64,000 nt of DNA from Limnohabitans sp. Rim47. Lineage in GTDB: Bacteria > Pseudomonadota > Gammaproteobacteria > Burkholderiales > Burkholderiaceae_C. Of the stretch, positions 8,621 to 16,219 are shown piece by piece. The stretch's first letter is position 1, and each line of letters begins with the position of its first letter. Both the position numbers and the translations under genes were made by a program. Below the pieces are notes generated by a model. The model was not told where the DNA came from, made no database searches, and saw only the letters and a list, made by a program, of their open reading frames with translations. The DNA lies in contig NZ_FBYA01000001.1 in NCBI RefSeq assembly GCF_001517545.1, forward strand, positions 282,610-346,609. Direction: 5' to 3'.

Positions 8621-9507
8621 TGGACAAACTCGATGCAATGCAAATCTTTGTGCGCGTGGCCGAAGCGGGCAGCTTCACCGCCGTGGCCGACCAACTGCAG
8701 GTGGCGCGTTCGGCGATCACGCGCCAGATTGCTGCGCTGGAAAAGCACCTGCGCGTCAAGCTCATCACGCGCAGCACCCGCAGCCTGACGCTCACGCCTG
8801 CGGGCTCGGCGTATCTGGAAAAGTGCCGGGTCATTTTGAACATGGTCGATGCCGCCGAGTCCAGCCTGGACGAAGAAAAGGCCGTGCCGCGTGGCCGCAT
8901 CCGGCTGGGTTTGCCCATCAGTTTTGGTTTGGAGCGGCTCATGCCCGCGCTGCTGGCCTTTGCCAAGGCGCAGCCGCACATCGAGTTGATGATGGATTTT
9001 TCGGACCAGCGCGCCAACCTGATCGAAGAAGGCATTGACCTGTCGATCCGCATCACCGCCGATTTGCAGCCCGGCGACATCGTGCGGCAGTTGGGCCAGG
9101 TGCGCTTGCTCACGCTGGCTTCGCCCGCTTATCTGTCGGAGCACGGGGAGCCCAGCCACCCCGAGGCCTTGGCGCACCACGAGTGTCTGGTGTATTCGAT
9201 GTCCATGAATTCGGCGACCTGGCCTTACCGGGTGGCTGGCCAGTTGCAGCAATTCCCGGTGCGCGGGCGCATCCGGGCCAACAATGGTTTGGCCCTGACC
9301 CGCGCCGCTGCCCAAGGCATGGGCATCACCTTGCAGCCCGACTTCATTGCCGAGCCGTATTTGGCGCGTGGCGAGGTGCTTGAACTGTTGCACGACTTTG
9401 CCCCGCCGCCTTTGGGCATTTATGCGGTCTTGCCCAGCAACCGCTACATCCCGCACCGGGTCAATGTGCTGCTGGAGCATCTGGCCGCTTTTTTGCGTCC
9501 GGTGTGA
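8620..9507 (+). CDS. LysR family transcriptional regulator
   Basis: 295 residues. The N-terminal winged helix-turn-helix is canonical (MDKLDAMQIFVRVAEAGSFT, then AVADQLQVARSAITRQIAALEKHL and TRSTRSLTLTPAGSAYL). The C-terminal substrate-binding domain starts near residue 90 (GRIRLGLPISFG) and belongs to the AaeR/PgrR-like branch (IDLSIRI, NNGLALTRAAAQGMGI, HRVNVLLEHLAAFL). The effector is unknown. It is transcribed divergently from the LigB-type dioxygenase and followed by an aldehyde dehydrogenase in the same direction. The neighbourhood suggests control of a small catabolic or detoxification function. Confidence 0.93.
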   Translation: MDKLDAMQIFVRVAEAGSFTAVADQLQVARSAITRQIAALEKHLRVKLITRSTRSLTLTPAGSAYLEKCRVILNMVDAAESSLDEEKAVPRGRIRLGLPISFGLERLMPALLAFAKAQPHIELMMDFSDQRANLIEEGIDLSIRITADLQPGDIVRQLGQVRLLTLASPAYLSEHGEPSHPEALAHHECLVYSMSMNSATWPYRVAGQLQQFPVRGRIRANNGLALTRAAAQGMGITLQPDFIAEPYLARGEVLELLHDFAPPPLGIYAVLPSNRYIPHRVNVLLEHLAAFLRPV

Positions 9508-9634
9508 ATGCGCCCGCCTGTCCCGTGGTTGACGGGGCTGGCCCGAAATCCAGACACAATTTGCCCACGCTTGCATTCACCCCTTTTCCCGCCTCTTTTT
9601 CTTGCATTTCAAACCCCGACTGACGGACAACGAC

Positions 9635-11071
9635 ATGACCTACCCCAACACCCAACTTTTTATCAACGGCCAATGGTGCGATGCCCAAGACGGCCGCACC
9701 TTGCCTGTGTTCAACCCCGCCACCGGCACCGAGATCGGTCGCTTGGCCCATGCCGGCGTGCCCGATCTGGAGCGGGCAGCGCAAGCCGCACAAAAAGGTT
9801 TTGAGTTGTGGCGTGATACCCCGGCCAACGAGCGCAGCGCCATCATGCGCAAAGCCGCCGTCCTGATGCGCGAACGCGCCCCGCAAATCGCCGAATTGCT
9901 GACACAAGAGCAAGGCAAACCTTTGGGCGAAGCCAAGGTCGAGGCCATGTCGGCGGCCGACATCATCGAGTGGTTTGCCGAAGAGGGCCGCCGCGTGTAT
10001 GGCCGCATCGTGCCGCCGCGCAACATCAACGTGCAGCAACAGGTGCTCAAGCAGCCTGTGGGGCCGGTGGCGGCGTTCACGCCCTGGAACTTTCCCATCA
10101 ACCAGGCTGTGCGCAAGATGTCCGCTGCCTTGGCCACGGGTTGCTCGATTATCGTCAAAGCCCCCGAAGAAACGCCTGCCGCACCTGCCGAGTTGATCCG
10201 CGCCTTTCACGACGCGGGCGTTCCCGCTGGCGTGATTGGTCTGGTTTATGGCACGCCCGCAGACATTTCAAACTACCTGATCGCGCACCCGCTGATCCGC
10301 AAGATCACCTTCACTGGCTCCACGCCCGTGGGCAAGCAACTGGCCGCGTTGGCGGGCCAACACATGAAGCGCGTGACCATGGAGCTGGGCGGCCACGCCC
10401 CGGTCATCCTGGCCGAAGACGCCGACATTGCGCTGGCCGTCAAGACCGCAGGCGCTGCCAAGTTCCGCAACGCGGGCCAGGTCTGCATCTCGCCCACCCG
10501 CTTTTTGGTGCACCACAAGATTGCAGACGAATTTGCCAAGCTGTTGGCCGCGCACGCCGAGTCGCTGCAGGTCGGCGACGGCCTGGTGGCAGGCACCAGC
10601 ATGGGCCCGCTGGCCAACGAGCGTCGCCTGCTGGCCATGCAGGCCATCATGCAAGATGCCCGCGCCAAAGGTGCCAAGGTGCTCACCGGCGGTGAGCGCA
10701 TCGGCACGCAAGGGCACTTTTTTGCGCCTACGGTGTTGTCGCAGGTGCCGCTGGATGCCGACGTGGTCAACAACGAGCCCTTTGGCCCGATTGCCGCGAT
10801 TCGCACTTTCGAGAAGATCGAAGACGCGATTGCCGAGGCCAACCGTTTGCCGTTCGGCCTGGCGGGTTACGCCTTCACCAATTCGATGAAAACCGCGCAC
10901 CTGCTGAGTCAGCGCCTGGAAGTGGGCATGCTCTGGGTCAACCAGCCCGCAGCACCTTGGCCCGAGCTTCCCTTTGGCGGCATGAAGGACTCGGGCTATG
11001 GCTCTGAAGGTGGCCCTGAGGCGCTGGAGGCGTATCTGACCACCAAGACGGTGTCGATTTTCAACGCCTGA
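9635..11071 (+). CDS. NAD(P)-dependent aldehyde dehydrogenase, succinate-semialdehyde dehydrogenase type
   Basis: 478 residues from ATG 9635 (MTYPNTQLFINGQW). The frame upstream of this is not conserved-looking. Motifs are VAAFTPWNFPINQAVRKM and KAPEETPAAPAEL (cofactor site), ITFTGSTPVGKQLA, the catalytic Glu in VTMELGGHAPVIL, the catalytic Cys in FRNAGQVCISPTRFLVH, and the closing NEPFGPIAAIRTF and ELPFGGMKDSGYGSEGG. The set fits the GabD-like class. Related enzymes accept other small aldehydes, so the substrate assignment is moderate. It lies 127 bp after the LysR gene and no GABA transaminase gene is nearby. Confidence 0.9.
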   Translation: MTYPNTQLFINGQWCDAQDGRTLPVFNPATGTEIGRLAHAGVPDLERAAQAAQKGFELWRDTPANERSAIMRKAAVLMRERAPQIAELLTQEQGKPLGEAKVEAMSAADIIEWFAEEGRRVYGRIVPPRNINVQQQVLKQPVGPVAAFTPWNFPINQAVRKMSAALATGCSIIVKAPEETPAAPAELIRAFHDAGVPAGVIGLVYGTPADISNYLIAHPLIRKITFTGSTPVGKQLAALAGQHMKRVTMELGGHAPVILAEDADIALAVKTAGAAKFRNAGQVCISPTRFLVHHKIADEFAKLLAAHAESLQVGDGLVAGTSMGPLANERRLLAMQAIMQDARAKGAKVLTGGERIGTQGHFFAPTVLSQVPLDADVVNNEPFGPIAAIRTFEKIEDAIAEANRLPFGLAGYAFTNSMKTAHLLSQRLEVGMLWVNQPAAPWPELPFGGMKDSGYGSEGGPEALEAYLTTKTVSIFNA

Positions 11072-11160
11072 ACCGATCTGCGTGCTTTAGCGCGACAGCA
11101 CACAGACGCGACATGGTGATTTTCGGATCATGAGGTTCCTTCAAGACAACAGGAGCCAAC

Positions 11161-11589
11161 ATGAAAAGCAACACCATCAGCCAGGCCGTGATCGCCAGCA
11201 TCCTGAGCGTCACGGCCACAGCGTGGGCACAAACATCGGTGGGCTTGGGGCGTGCTGACTACAAAGACAATTGCGCCAGCTGCCACGGCGTTTCGGCCAA
11301 AGGCGATGGTCCTGTGCATTCCTTTTTGGTCAAGCCACCATCGGACCTGACCACGGTTGCCAGACGCAACGGCGGCAAGTTTCCGCAAGAGCTCATGTGG
11401 GAGGTGATCGACGGCCGCTGGTCGGGCGAATCCGGTCCGCACGGCTCGCGCGAAATGCCGGTGTGGGGCAATGAGTTCAAGGCCCGCGCCATGACCCAAA
11501 CTGGCGACTCGCCACGCACGGCAGAGTGGTCCGCACGCAACCGCATCGTGTCCTTGCTCATGTACCTGGAAACGGTGCAGGTGCCTTGA
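11161..11589 (+). CDS. Periplasmic c-type cytochrome, single haem
   Basis: 142 residues. Signal peptide MKSNTISQAVIASILSVTAT ends AWAQ. One haem-binding motif, CASCHG, lies in the sequence DYKDNCASCHG near residue 38. A likely axial Met is in REMPVWG near residue 98. The ribosome binding site AGGAG lies 6 bases before the ATG. This is a class I, soluble periplasmic electron carrier; its partner is not encoded nearby. It is separated by 89 bp from the aldehyde dehydrogenase upstream and converges on the lipocalin gene. Confidence 0.88.
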   Translation: MKSNTISQAVIASILSVTATAWAQTSVGLGRADYKDNCASCHGVSAKGDGPVHSFLVKPPSDLTTVARRNGGKFPQELMWEVIDGRWSGESGPHGSREMPVWGNEFKARAMTQTGDSPRTAEWSARNRIVSLLMYLETVQVP

Positions 11590-11624
11590 ACGCCAAAGGG
11601 CTTGCGCTTTGATGGCGCGGGGTT

Positions 11625-12197
11625 TCAGGGTGGGCTGATTTCCAGCCGTTTCAGGTCAAAGCCCGCAGTGGCCAATTTGTCCAGCAACTGCTGGACCGTC
11701 GCAGGCGGCAATTGCGGTGTGCGCGACAAGATCCACAGGTAGTCGCGTCTGGGCTCGCTCACCACCACCCACTGGTATTGCGGGTCTAGGTCAATGATCC
11801 AGTAATCGCCCCAGACCATGGGAATGAAGGACAGCCATTCGGGGGCAAAGCGCACCTTGAGCTTGGCCGAAGTCGGTCCGCCGATTTGACGGGCCACGCC
11901 CAGCGCTTCGCGCCATTCGCCCTTGTCGGTTTTGCAGCGGTTGAGCACCTGCACCCGACCGTCGGGCTGCAGGCTGTAAGTGGCTTGTGTGCTGCTCACG
12001 CATTGCTTTTGAAACCAGTTGGGGTATTTGGCGATCTCATGCCAAGTGCCCATGTAGCGCGGCACGTCCACCGAGGGCACTGTGGCCAGTGGCGTCACGG
12101 CGTTCTGGGCGTGACAGGCCGCAGCCCAAGTGCCCAGACAGACCAGTGCAGAAAGAGCGCTTGCGCGCAAAGCTTGTTTCATGGGGGTGTGTTTCAT
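11625..12197 (-). CDS. Bacterial lipocalin (Blc-like)
   Basis: 190 residues from ATG 12195-12197; an internal ATG at 12180-12182 is the alternative. The N-terminus has a hydrophobic signal segment ending AAACHAQ. Cleavage before the Cys would make it a lipoprotein, but the lipobox is imperfect (WAAAC). The lipocalin signature is clear: VDVPRYMGTWHEIAKYPNWF at the first strand, then AEW-like LKVRFAPEW, and GDYWIIDLDPQYQWVVVSEP followed by RRDYLWILSRTP. The family binds lipids in the outer membrane or periplasm. It is 13 bp downstream of the GntR gene and is probably co-transcribed with it. Confidence 0.88.
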   Translation of the reverse strand: MKHTPMKQALRASALSALVCLGTWAAACHAQNAVTPLATVPSVDVPRYMGTWHEIAKYPNWFQKQCVSSTQATYSLQPDGRVQVLNRCKTDKGEWREALGVARQIGGPTSAKLKVRFAPEWLSFIPMVWGDYWIIDLDPQYQWVVVSEPRRDYLWILSRTPQLPPATVQQLLDKLATAGFDLKRLEISPP

Positions 12198-12210
12198 GTC
12201 CGTAACGGGC

Positions 12211-12984
12211 TTAGTTGCGCAGCCCTTTGACCAAGGGCTGCGCCAGGCGTTCGCCTTCATGCTGCCAAAAGTCAGCGGGCGCACCCTGAATGCGCACAAT
12301 GGCGTTGCCCATGTGTGTGGCCGCTGCTTGCCGGGCGGCTTCTGCGTCGCCTGCCTCCACCGCTTGCAAGATGGCGTGGTGCTCGGTTTGCACTTCGACA
12401 GCAAAGTCGATGCGTCGGGCTTCGTTGGCCCGCGTCACTTGCGTGGCCCCGTGCAAAAACTGGCCCAGGTATTCCAGCGTCTGGATCAAAAACGGGTTGC
12501 GTGTGGCGTCGGCAATGGCCCGGTGAAACTTCACGTCTTCGGCCACGCCGTTGCCTCCCGCTTTCACGGCAGTGTCCAGCGCTTTGACGGCTTGTTGAAT
12601 GGCGCGAATGTCACGGGCGTTGCGCCGCTGGGCGGCCAATGCGGCCACTTCGGCTTCCAGTGCCCGGCGCACCTCGACCATTTGAATCACCGCTTCTTGC
12701 GAGGCCGCATGGCGAGCCTCGAAGTTGAGCGGCGCGAAGGGCAGTTTTTGGTTGACAAACACCCCGCTGCCCTGGCGCGAGTCGACCAAGCCCAAGGACT
12801 TGAGGCGCGACACCGCTTCGCGCACCACCGTACGGCTGACTTGAAACTGCTCGACCAAACGGGCCTCTGTGGGCAGTTTGTCGCCCGGCATGAGGCGGCC
12901 TTGTTTGATCTCGGTGGCCAGTTGCTCGGCCACTTGGTCCGACAGGCGGGCACCGCTGGTCACGGGGGTGAAGTTTTGAGTCAT
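12211..12984 (-). CDS. GntR family regulator, FadR subfamily
   Basis: 257 residues from ATG 12982-12984 (MTQNFTPVTSG). The longer frame uses a TTG at 12999 that lies inside a palindrome, so the ATG is preferred. The N-terminal winged helix has QLATEIKQGRLMPGDKLPTE, LVEQFQVSRTVVREAVSRLK and RQGSGVFV. The C-terminal FCD domain (from about residue 95) keeps the metal-binding pattern with D and His residues in DVKFHRAIADATRNPFL and EHHAILQAVEAGDAEAA. These proteins sense small organic acids. It precedes the lipocalin on the same strand, and the flavin hydroxylase is divergent 191 bp away. Confidence 0.92.
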   Translation of the reverse strand: MTQNFTPVTSGARLSDQVAEQLATEIKQGRLMPGDKLPTEARLVEQFQVSRTVVREAVSRLKSLGLVDSRQGSGVFVNQKLPFAPLNFEARHAASQEAVIQMVEVRRALEAEVAALAAQRRNARDIRAIQQAVKALDTAVKAGGNGVAEDVKFHRAIADATRNPFLIQTLEYLGQFLHGATQVTRANEARRIDFAVEVQTEHHAILQAVEAGDAEAARQAAATHMGNAIVRIQGAPADFWQHEGERLAQPLVKGLRN

Positions 12985-12987
12985 GAG

Positions 12988-13008
12988 CTTGTCATACAAA
13001 AAGACAAG
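12988..13008. promoter_or_regulatory. Palindromic operator candidate for the GntR/FadR regulator
   Basis: TTGT-CAT-ACAA (12989-12999) is a perfect 11-bp palindrome of the kind bound by FadR-type GntR proteins. It sits inside a wider inverted repeat, CTTGTC-N9-GACAAG (12988-13008). It lies 4 bp upstream of the gntR ATG, which suggests autorepression. Confidence 0.5.
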
Positions 13009-13096
13009 TCCCGAGCATAGCCTGACTTCGTGCCCCTGGCTGTCGACCCGATTCAGGCCCTTGGTGTGGGTGAAATCCGGCCCATTAAAATTACGG

Positions 13097-13118
13097 ATAG
13101 GTAAACTAATTTATCTAT
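13097..13118. promoter_or_regulatory. Inverted repeat upstream of the flavin hydroxylase gene
   Basis: ATAGGTAAA-CTAA-TTTATCTAT is a 9-bp inverted repeat with one mismatch. It is flanked by a direct repeat AAATTACGG at 13088-13096 and 13122-13130. The site lies 58 bp upstream of the hydroxylase start in an AT-rich interval and could be an operator for a regulator of this gene. Confidence 0.4.
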
Positions 13119-13175
13119 AGTAAATTACGGCCTGTCGCACCGAGAGGTGCTTTTGACCATTCTGGAGCTCTTCAC

Positions 13176-14894
13176 ATGGGTGCTTACGTCAACCCGATTT
13201 ATCCCTATAAAGGGCCTGCCGACTTGATGTCGAACCCGCCCCAGCGCAAAGCGCTGATCGTGATCGGTGCCGGGCCAGTGGGCTTGGCGGCGGCCATCGA
13301 CGCCCGACTGCAGGGCTTGGATGTGCTGGTTCTGGACGACGACAAAACCGTCTCGGTGGGCTCGCGTGCTGTTTGCTATGCCAAGCGCTCGCTTGAAATC
13401 CTGGACCGTTTGGGCATTGCCGAGCAAGCCTGCGACATGGGCGTGAGCTGGAACATTGGGCGCACCTTTCTGGAAGAAGCCGAGGTCTATCAGTTCAATT
13501 TGGTGCCCGACGCAGGCCACAAGCGCCCAGGCATGATCAATTTGCAGCAGTACCACGTCGAAGAGATGCTGATTGCCCGGGCCTTGGCGCTGGGTGCCGA
13601 CATCCGTTGGCAACACAAGGTGACCGCCGTCACGCCGTCTGCTGACCACGCTACCCTCACGGTCGAAACGCCCGATGGCACGTTTGACATCGAAGCCGAC
13701 TGGCTGGTGGTGGCCGACGGCGCACGCAGCCCGGTGCGCCGCCACTTGGGGCTTGACATCGAAGGCCGCGTGTTCCAAGACCGCTTTTTGATCGCCGACG
13801 TGATCATGAAAGCCGACTACCCCGCTGAGCGCTGGTTTTGGTTTGACCCGCCTTTTCACCCCAACCAAAGCGTGCTGCTGCACAAGCAAAGCAACAACGT
13901 TTGGCGCATTGATTTTCAGCTTGGCTGGGACGCCGACCCCGAAGAAGAAAAGAAGCCCGAAAAAGTCATTCCGCGCCTGCAAGCCATGTTGGGCGACGAC
14001 CGGCCCTTTGAGTTGGAGTGGGTCAGCATCTACACCTTCCAGTGCCGCCGCATGACCGACTTTCGCCATGGCCGCGTGTTGTTTGTGGGCGACGCGGCGC
14101 ACCAGGTCTCGCCCTTTGGCGCTCGCGGGGCCAACTCGGGCTTTCAGGATGCGGACGATCTGATGTGGAAACTGGCGCTGGTGATCAAGGGCCAGGCCAG
14201 CGAGAAACTGCTCGACACCTACGCGCACGATCGCCAGTTTGCCGCTGACGAGAACATCATGAACTCGACCCGCTCGACCGACTTCATCACGCCCAAAAGC
14301 CGCACCAGCAAGACCTTTCGCAACCAGGTGCTGGCGCTGGCCAAGCATTACCCGTTTGCCCGCAAGTTGGTGAATTCGGGCCGCTTGTCGGTGCCCTCGT
14401 TCTTGACTGGCTCGGTGCTCAACACGCCCGATGCCGACGCCTTTGAGGGCAATATGGTGCCCGGTGCCCCGATGGACGACGCGCCGGTGCAAGTGGCTGG
14501 GCAAGACGCCTGGCTGCTCGACCAAGTGGGCAAGGGCTTTCAGATTTTGTGGTTTGTGGATGCACCGCCCTCGCCCGCGCAACTGGCGCAGCTCGCCGAT
14601 GTGGGCGTGCAGGCTGACTGCGCGCGTCCAGGCGCGGGCGCGCATGCACAGCCCCTCAAGCCCACCATCCTCATCGTGGCGCCGCGCTTGCTGAGCATCC
14701 CCGGCATGGACGTCATCGTTGACACCCAAGGCTTGGTGGCCAAGCGCTACGACGCCACACCCGGCACCACGTATTTGCTGCGCCCCGACCAGCATGTGGT
14801 GGCCCGCTGGCGCAGTCTGAACGCGAACGCCGTGCAAGCCGCCTTGGCCCGCGCAACAGGTCTCAATGTGGGTGGCCACATGGGCCAGGCCTGA
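13176..14894 (+). CDS. FAD-dependent aromatic hydroxylase (PheA/TfdB/MhpA-like)
   Basis: 572 residues, the length of two-domain class A flavin monooxygenases. The start ATG follows GGAGCTCTTCAC. The FAD motif GAGPVGLAAAIDARLQG is near residue 35. The DG motif VVADGARSPVRRHLG is near 188. The GD motif VLFVGDAAHQVSPFGARGAN is near 300, followed by DADDLMWKLALV. A thioredoxin-like C-terminal domain follows (IVDTQGLVAKRYDA and LRPDQHVVARW). The family hydroxylates phenols and hydroxyphenyl acids with NAD(P)H and O2. The exact substrate is open; MhpA-like 3-(3-hydroxyphenyl)propionate hydroxylation is one candidate. A DUF2783 gene follows 18 bp later, an arrangement I associate with this family in Burkholderiales. 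Confidence 0.88.
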   Translation: MGAYVNPIYPYKGPADLMSNPPQRKALIVIGAGPVGLAAAIDARLQGLDVLVLDDDKTVSVGSRAVCYAKRSLEILDRLGIAEQACDMGVSWNIGRTFLEEAEVYQFNLVPDAGHKRPGMINLQQYHVEEMLIARALALGADIRWQHKVTAVTPSADHATLTVETPDGTFDIEADWLVVADGARSPVRRHLGLDIEGRVFQDRFLIADVIMKADYPAERWFWFDPPFHPNQSVLLHKQSNNVWRIDFQLGWDADPEEEKKPEKVIPRLQAMLGDDRPFELEWVSIYTFQCRRMTDFRHGRVLFVGDAAHQVSPFGARGANSGFQDADDLMWKLALVIKGQASEKLLDTYAHDRQFAADENIMNSTRSTDFITPKSRTSKTFRNQVLALAKHYPFARKLVNSGRLSVPSFLTGSVLNTPDADAFEGNMVPGAPMDDAPVQVAGQDAWLLDQVGKGFQILWFVDAPPSPAQLAQLADVGVQADCARPGAGAHAQPLKPTILIVAPRLLSIPGMDVIVDTQGLVAKRYDATPGTTYLLRPDQHVVARWRSLNANAVQAALARATGLNVGGHMGQA

Positions 14895-14912
14895 CCCGCA
14901 GCAAGAACTGAC

Positions 14913-15155
14913 ATGAGCACCGACATGAACACCGCTTTGAAAACAGACCCCAACTTCCACGAAGCTGGCCGCCGATTTTTCCGTGACTTCTCACCCGGCG
15001 ACGAGTTTTATGAACACCTGATCGACGCCCACAACGGCCTGAGCGACGAACAAAGCGAAGCACTCAACGCCCGCCTGATCTTGCTGTTGGCCAACCACAT
15101 TGGCAATTTGAAGGTGTTGCGGGAGGCGCTGGGGAAGGCTCGGGAAAGCGCCTGA
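14913..15155 (+). CDS. DUF2783 small protein linked to flavin hydroxylase
   Basis: 80 residues from ATG 14913; an in-frame ATG at 14925 is possible. The core FYEHLIDAHNGLSDEQSEALNARLILLLANHIG, given here in parts (FYEHLIDAHNGLSDEQSE and LNARLILLLANHIG), matches my memory of the DUF2783 family. The protein is mostly helical and acidic at the N-terminus, with no signal peptide. It starts 18 bp after the hydroxylase stop and is surely co-transcribed. Function is not known. The position suggests an accessory or regulatory partner of the hydroxylase. Confidence 0.78.
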   Translation: MSTDMNTALKTDPNFHEAGRRFFRDFSPGDEFYEHLIDAHNGLSDEQSEALNARLILLLANHIGNLKVLREALGKARESA

Positions 15156-15250
15156 GGAGGGTGCTGTAAAGACAGACTCGCACCGGTTGCAGTTGCTCAT
15201 AAAGACCTGTTTTTTGTCAATCTGACTGCCAAGCTGGCATGGACACCTGA

Positions 15251-16195
15251 TCAAGCCGGGTGTGACAGAAGGGCACCGTCATGCCCGACTTGAATCTCAT
15301 TGAGCGCCCCCGCCAGCAATGACGCCAACCCCACCACATTGCTCGCATGCGCAATGCTGTCTGTGCTCCAGAACTCGCCCACACCTGCTGCGTGAATGCG
15401 TTGCAGCGCATCGCCTGCCAGCAGGGCGTGCGTGACGGCCACGTCCACACTGGCAGCGCCTGCGGCCAAGGCCAGCGCTGCGGCTGTCGCCAGGGTGTGG
15501 CCGCTGCTGGCCACGTCGTCCAGCAGCACCACGACTTGGCCGCGCAGATCGCACGGCGGCAGCGTGATGGCCACGGCGTGGTCGCCGTGGCGCACTTTGC
15601 TACACACCGCATGTTGCAGACCGTGGGCGGCAGCGGCTTGTGTGACCCATTGCGCTGATTCGCTGTCTGGCCCCAGCAAAAATGCGCCGGGGCGGTGCTG
15701 CGCAATCCAGTCGCCGAGCAGTGGTGCCGCACTCAGCGTGATGGCTTGGCGGGCCGGCACGGCCTCGGCCAAAGTGGCCACCCGGTGCAGGTGCGGGTCT
15801 ACGGTGATGAGCGCATCGAACAGCGTGGCCAGCCATGCGCCCACGATGCGTTGGCTGACCGCCTGGCCTGGGGCGAACGCCATGTCTTGCCGCATGTAAG
15901 CCAGATAGGGCGCAACCAGGCTGATGTGTTGTGCGCCCAGCTGGCGAGCGGTGGGCGCGGCCAGCAGCAGCTCGGTCAGTTTGTCGCCCGGCTGGTGCAG
16001 GCTGCGCAGCAACACCACACGCGGCGGCAAGTGCGCGGGCAGTGTCAGCTGGATTTCGCCATCGGGAAAGCGGTGGCTTTCCACCCGGTGTGGCGCCAGG
16101 CCCGTGGCATTGGCCAGGCGCAAGGCGGCGGGGGCTTCGTCTTCAAAATACAGCAGGGCACCGGGGGCATCGGCGGTATCGGGTTTGGGCATCAC
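15251..16195 (-). CDS. Ribose-phosphate pyrophosphokinase-like protein (PRPP synthetase family)
   Basis: 314 residues. The PRPP synthetase plan is visible: HRFPDGEIQLTLP near residue 41, the ATP-loop motif PYLAYMRQDMAFAPGQAVS, the divalent-metal region LITVDPHLHR, a flexible-loop Lys-x-Arg in CSKVRHGDHAV, and the PRPP-binding loop VVLLDDVASSGHTLATAA. The sequence is diverged from housekeeping Prs (usual loop VDDIxxTxGT), so it is probably a second, specialised copy. It sits 24 bp behind the AMP-phosphorylase-like gene on the same strand. The pair probably handles ribose phosphate freed from nucleotides (inference). Confidence 0.82.
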   Translation of the reverse strand: MMPKPDTADAPGALLYFEDEAPAALRLANATGLAPHRVESHRFPDGEIQLTLPAHLPPRVVLLRSLHQPGDKLTELLLAAPTARQLGAQHISLVAPYLAYMRQDMAFAPGQAVSQRIVGAWLATLFDALITVDPHLHRVATLAEAVPARQAITLSAAPLLGDWIAQHRPGAFLLGPDSESAQWVTQAAAAHGLQHAVCSKVRHGDHAVAITLPPCDLRGQVVVLLDDVASSGHTLATAAALALAAGAASVDVAVTHALLAGDALQRIHAAGVGEFWSTDSIAHASNVVGLASLLAGALNEIQVGHDGALLSHPA

Positions 16196-16219
16196 AACTC
16201 CAGCGCTTCAATTTGGCGG

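Noticed and set aside
13125..14960. 611-residue minus-strand frame, longer than the flavin hydroxylase it overlaps
   Set aside because: The sense frame has complete FAD motifs; the antisense translation is His/Gly/Arg-rich without motifs.
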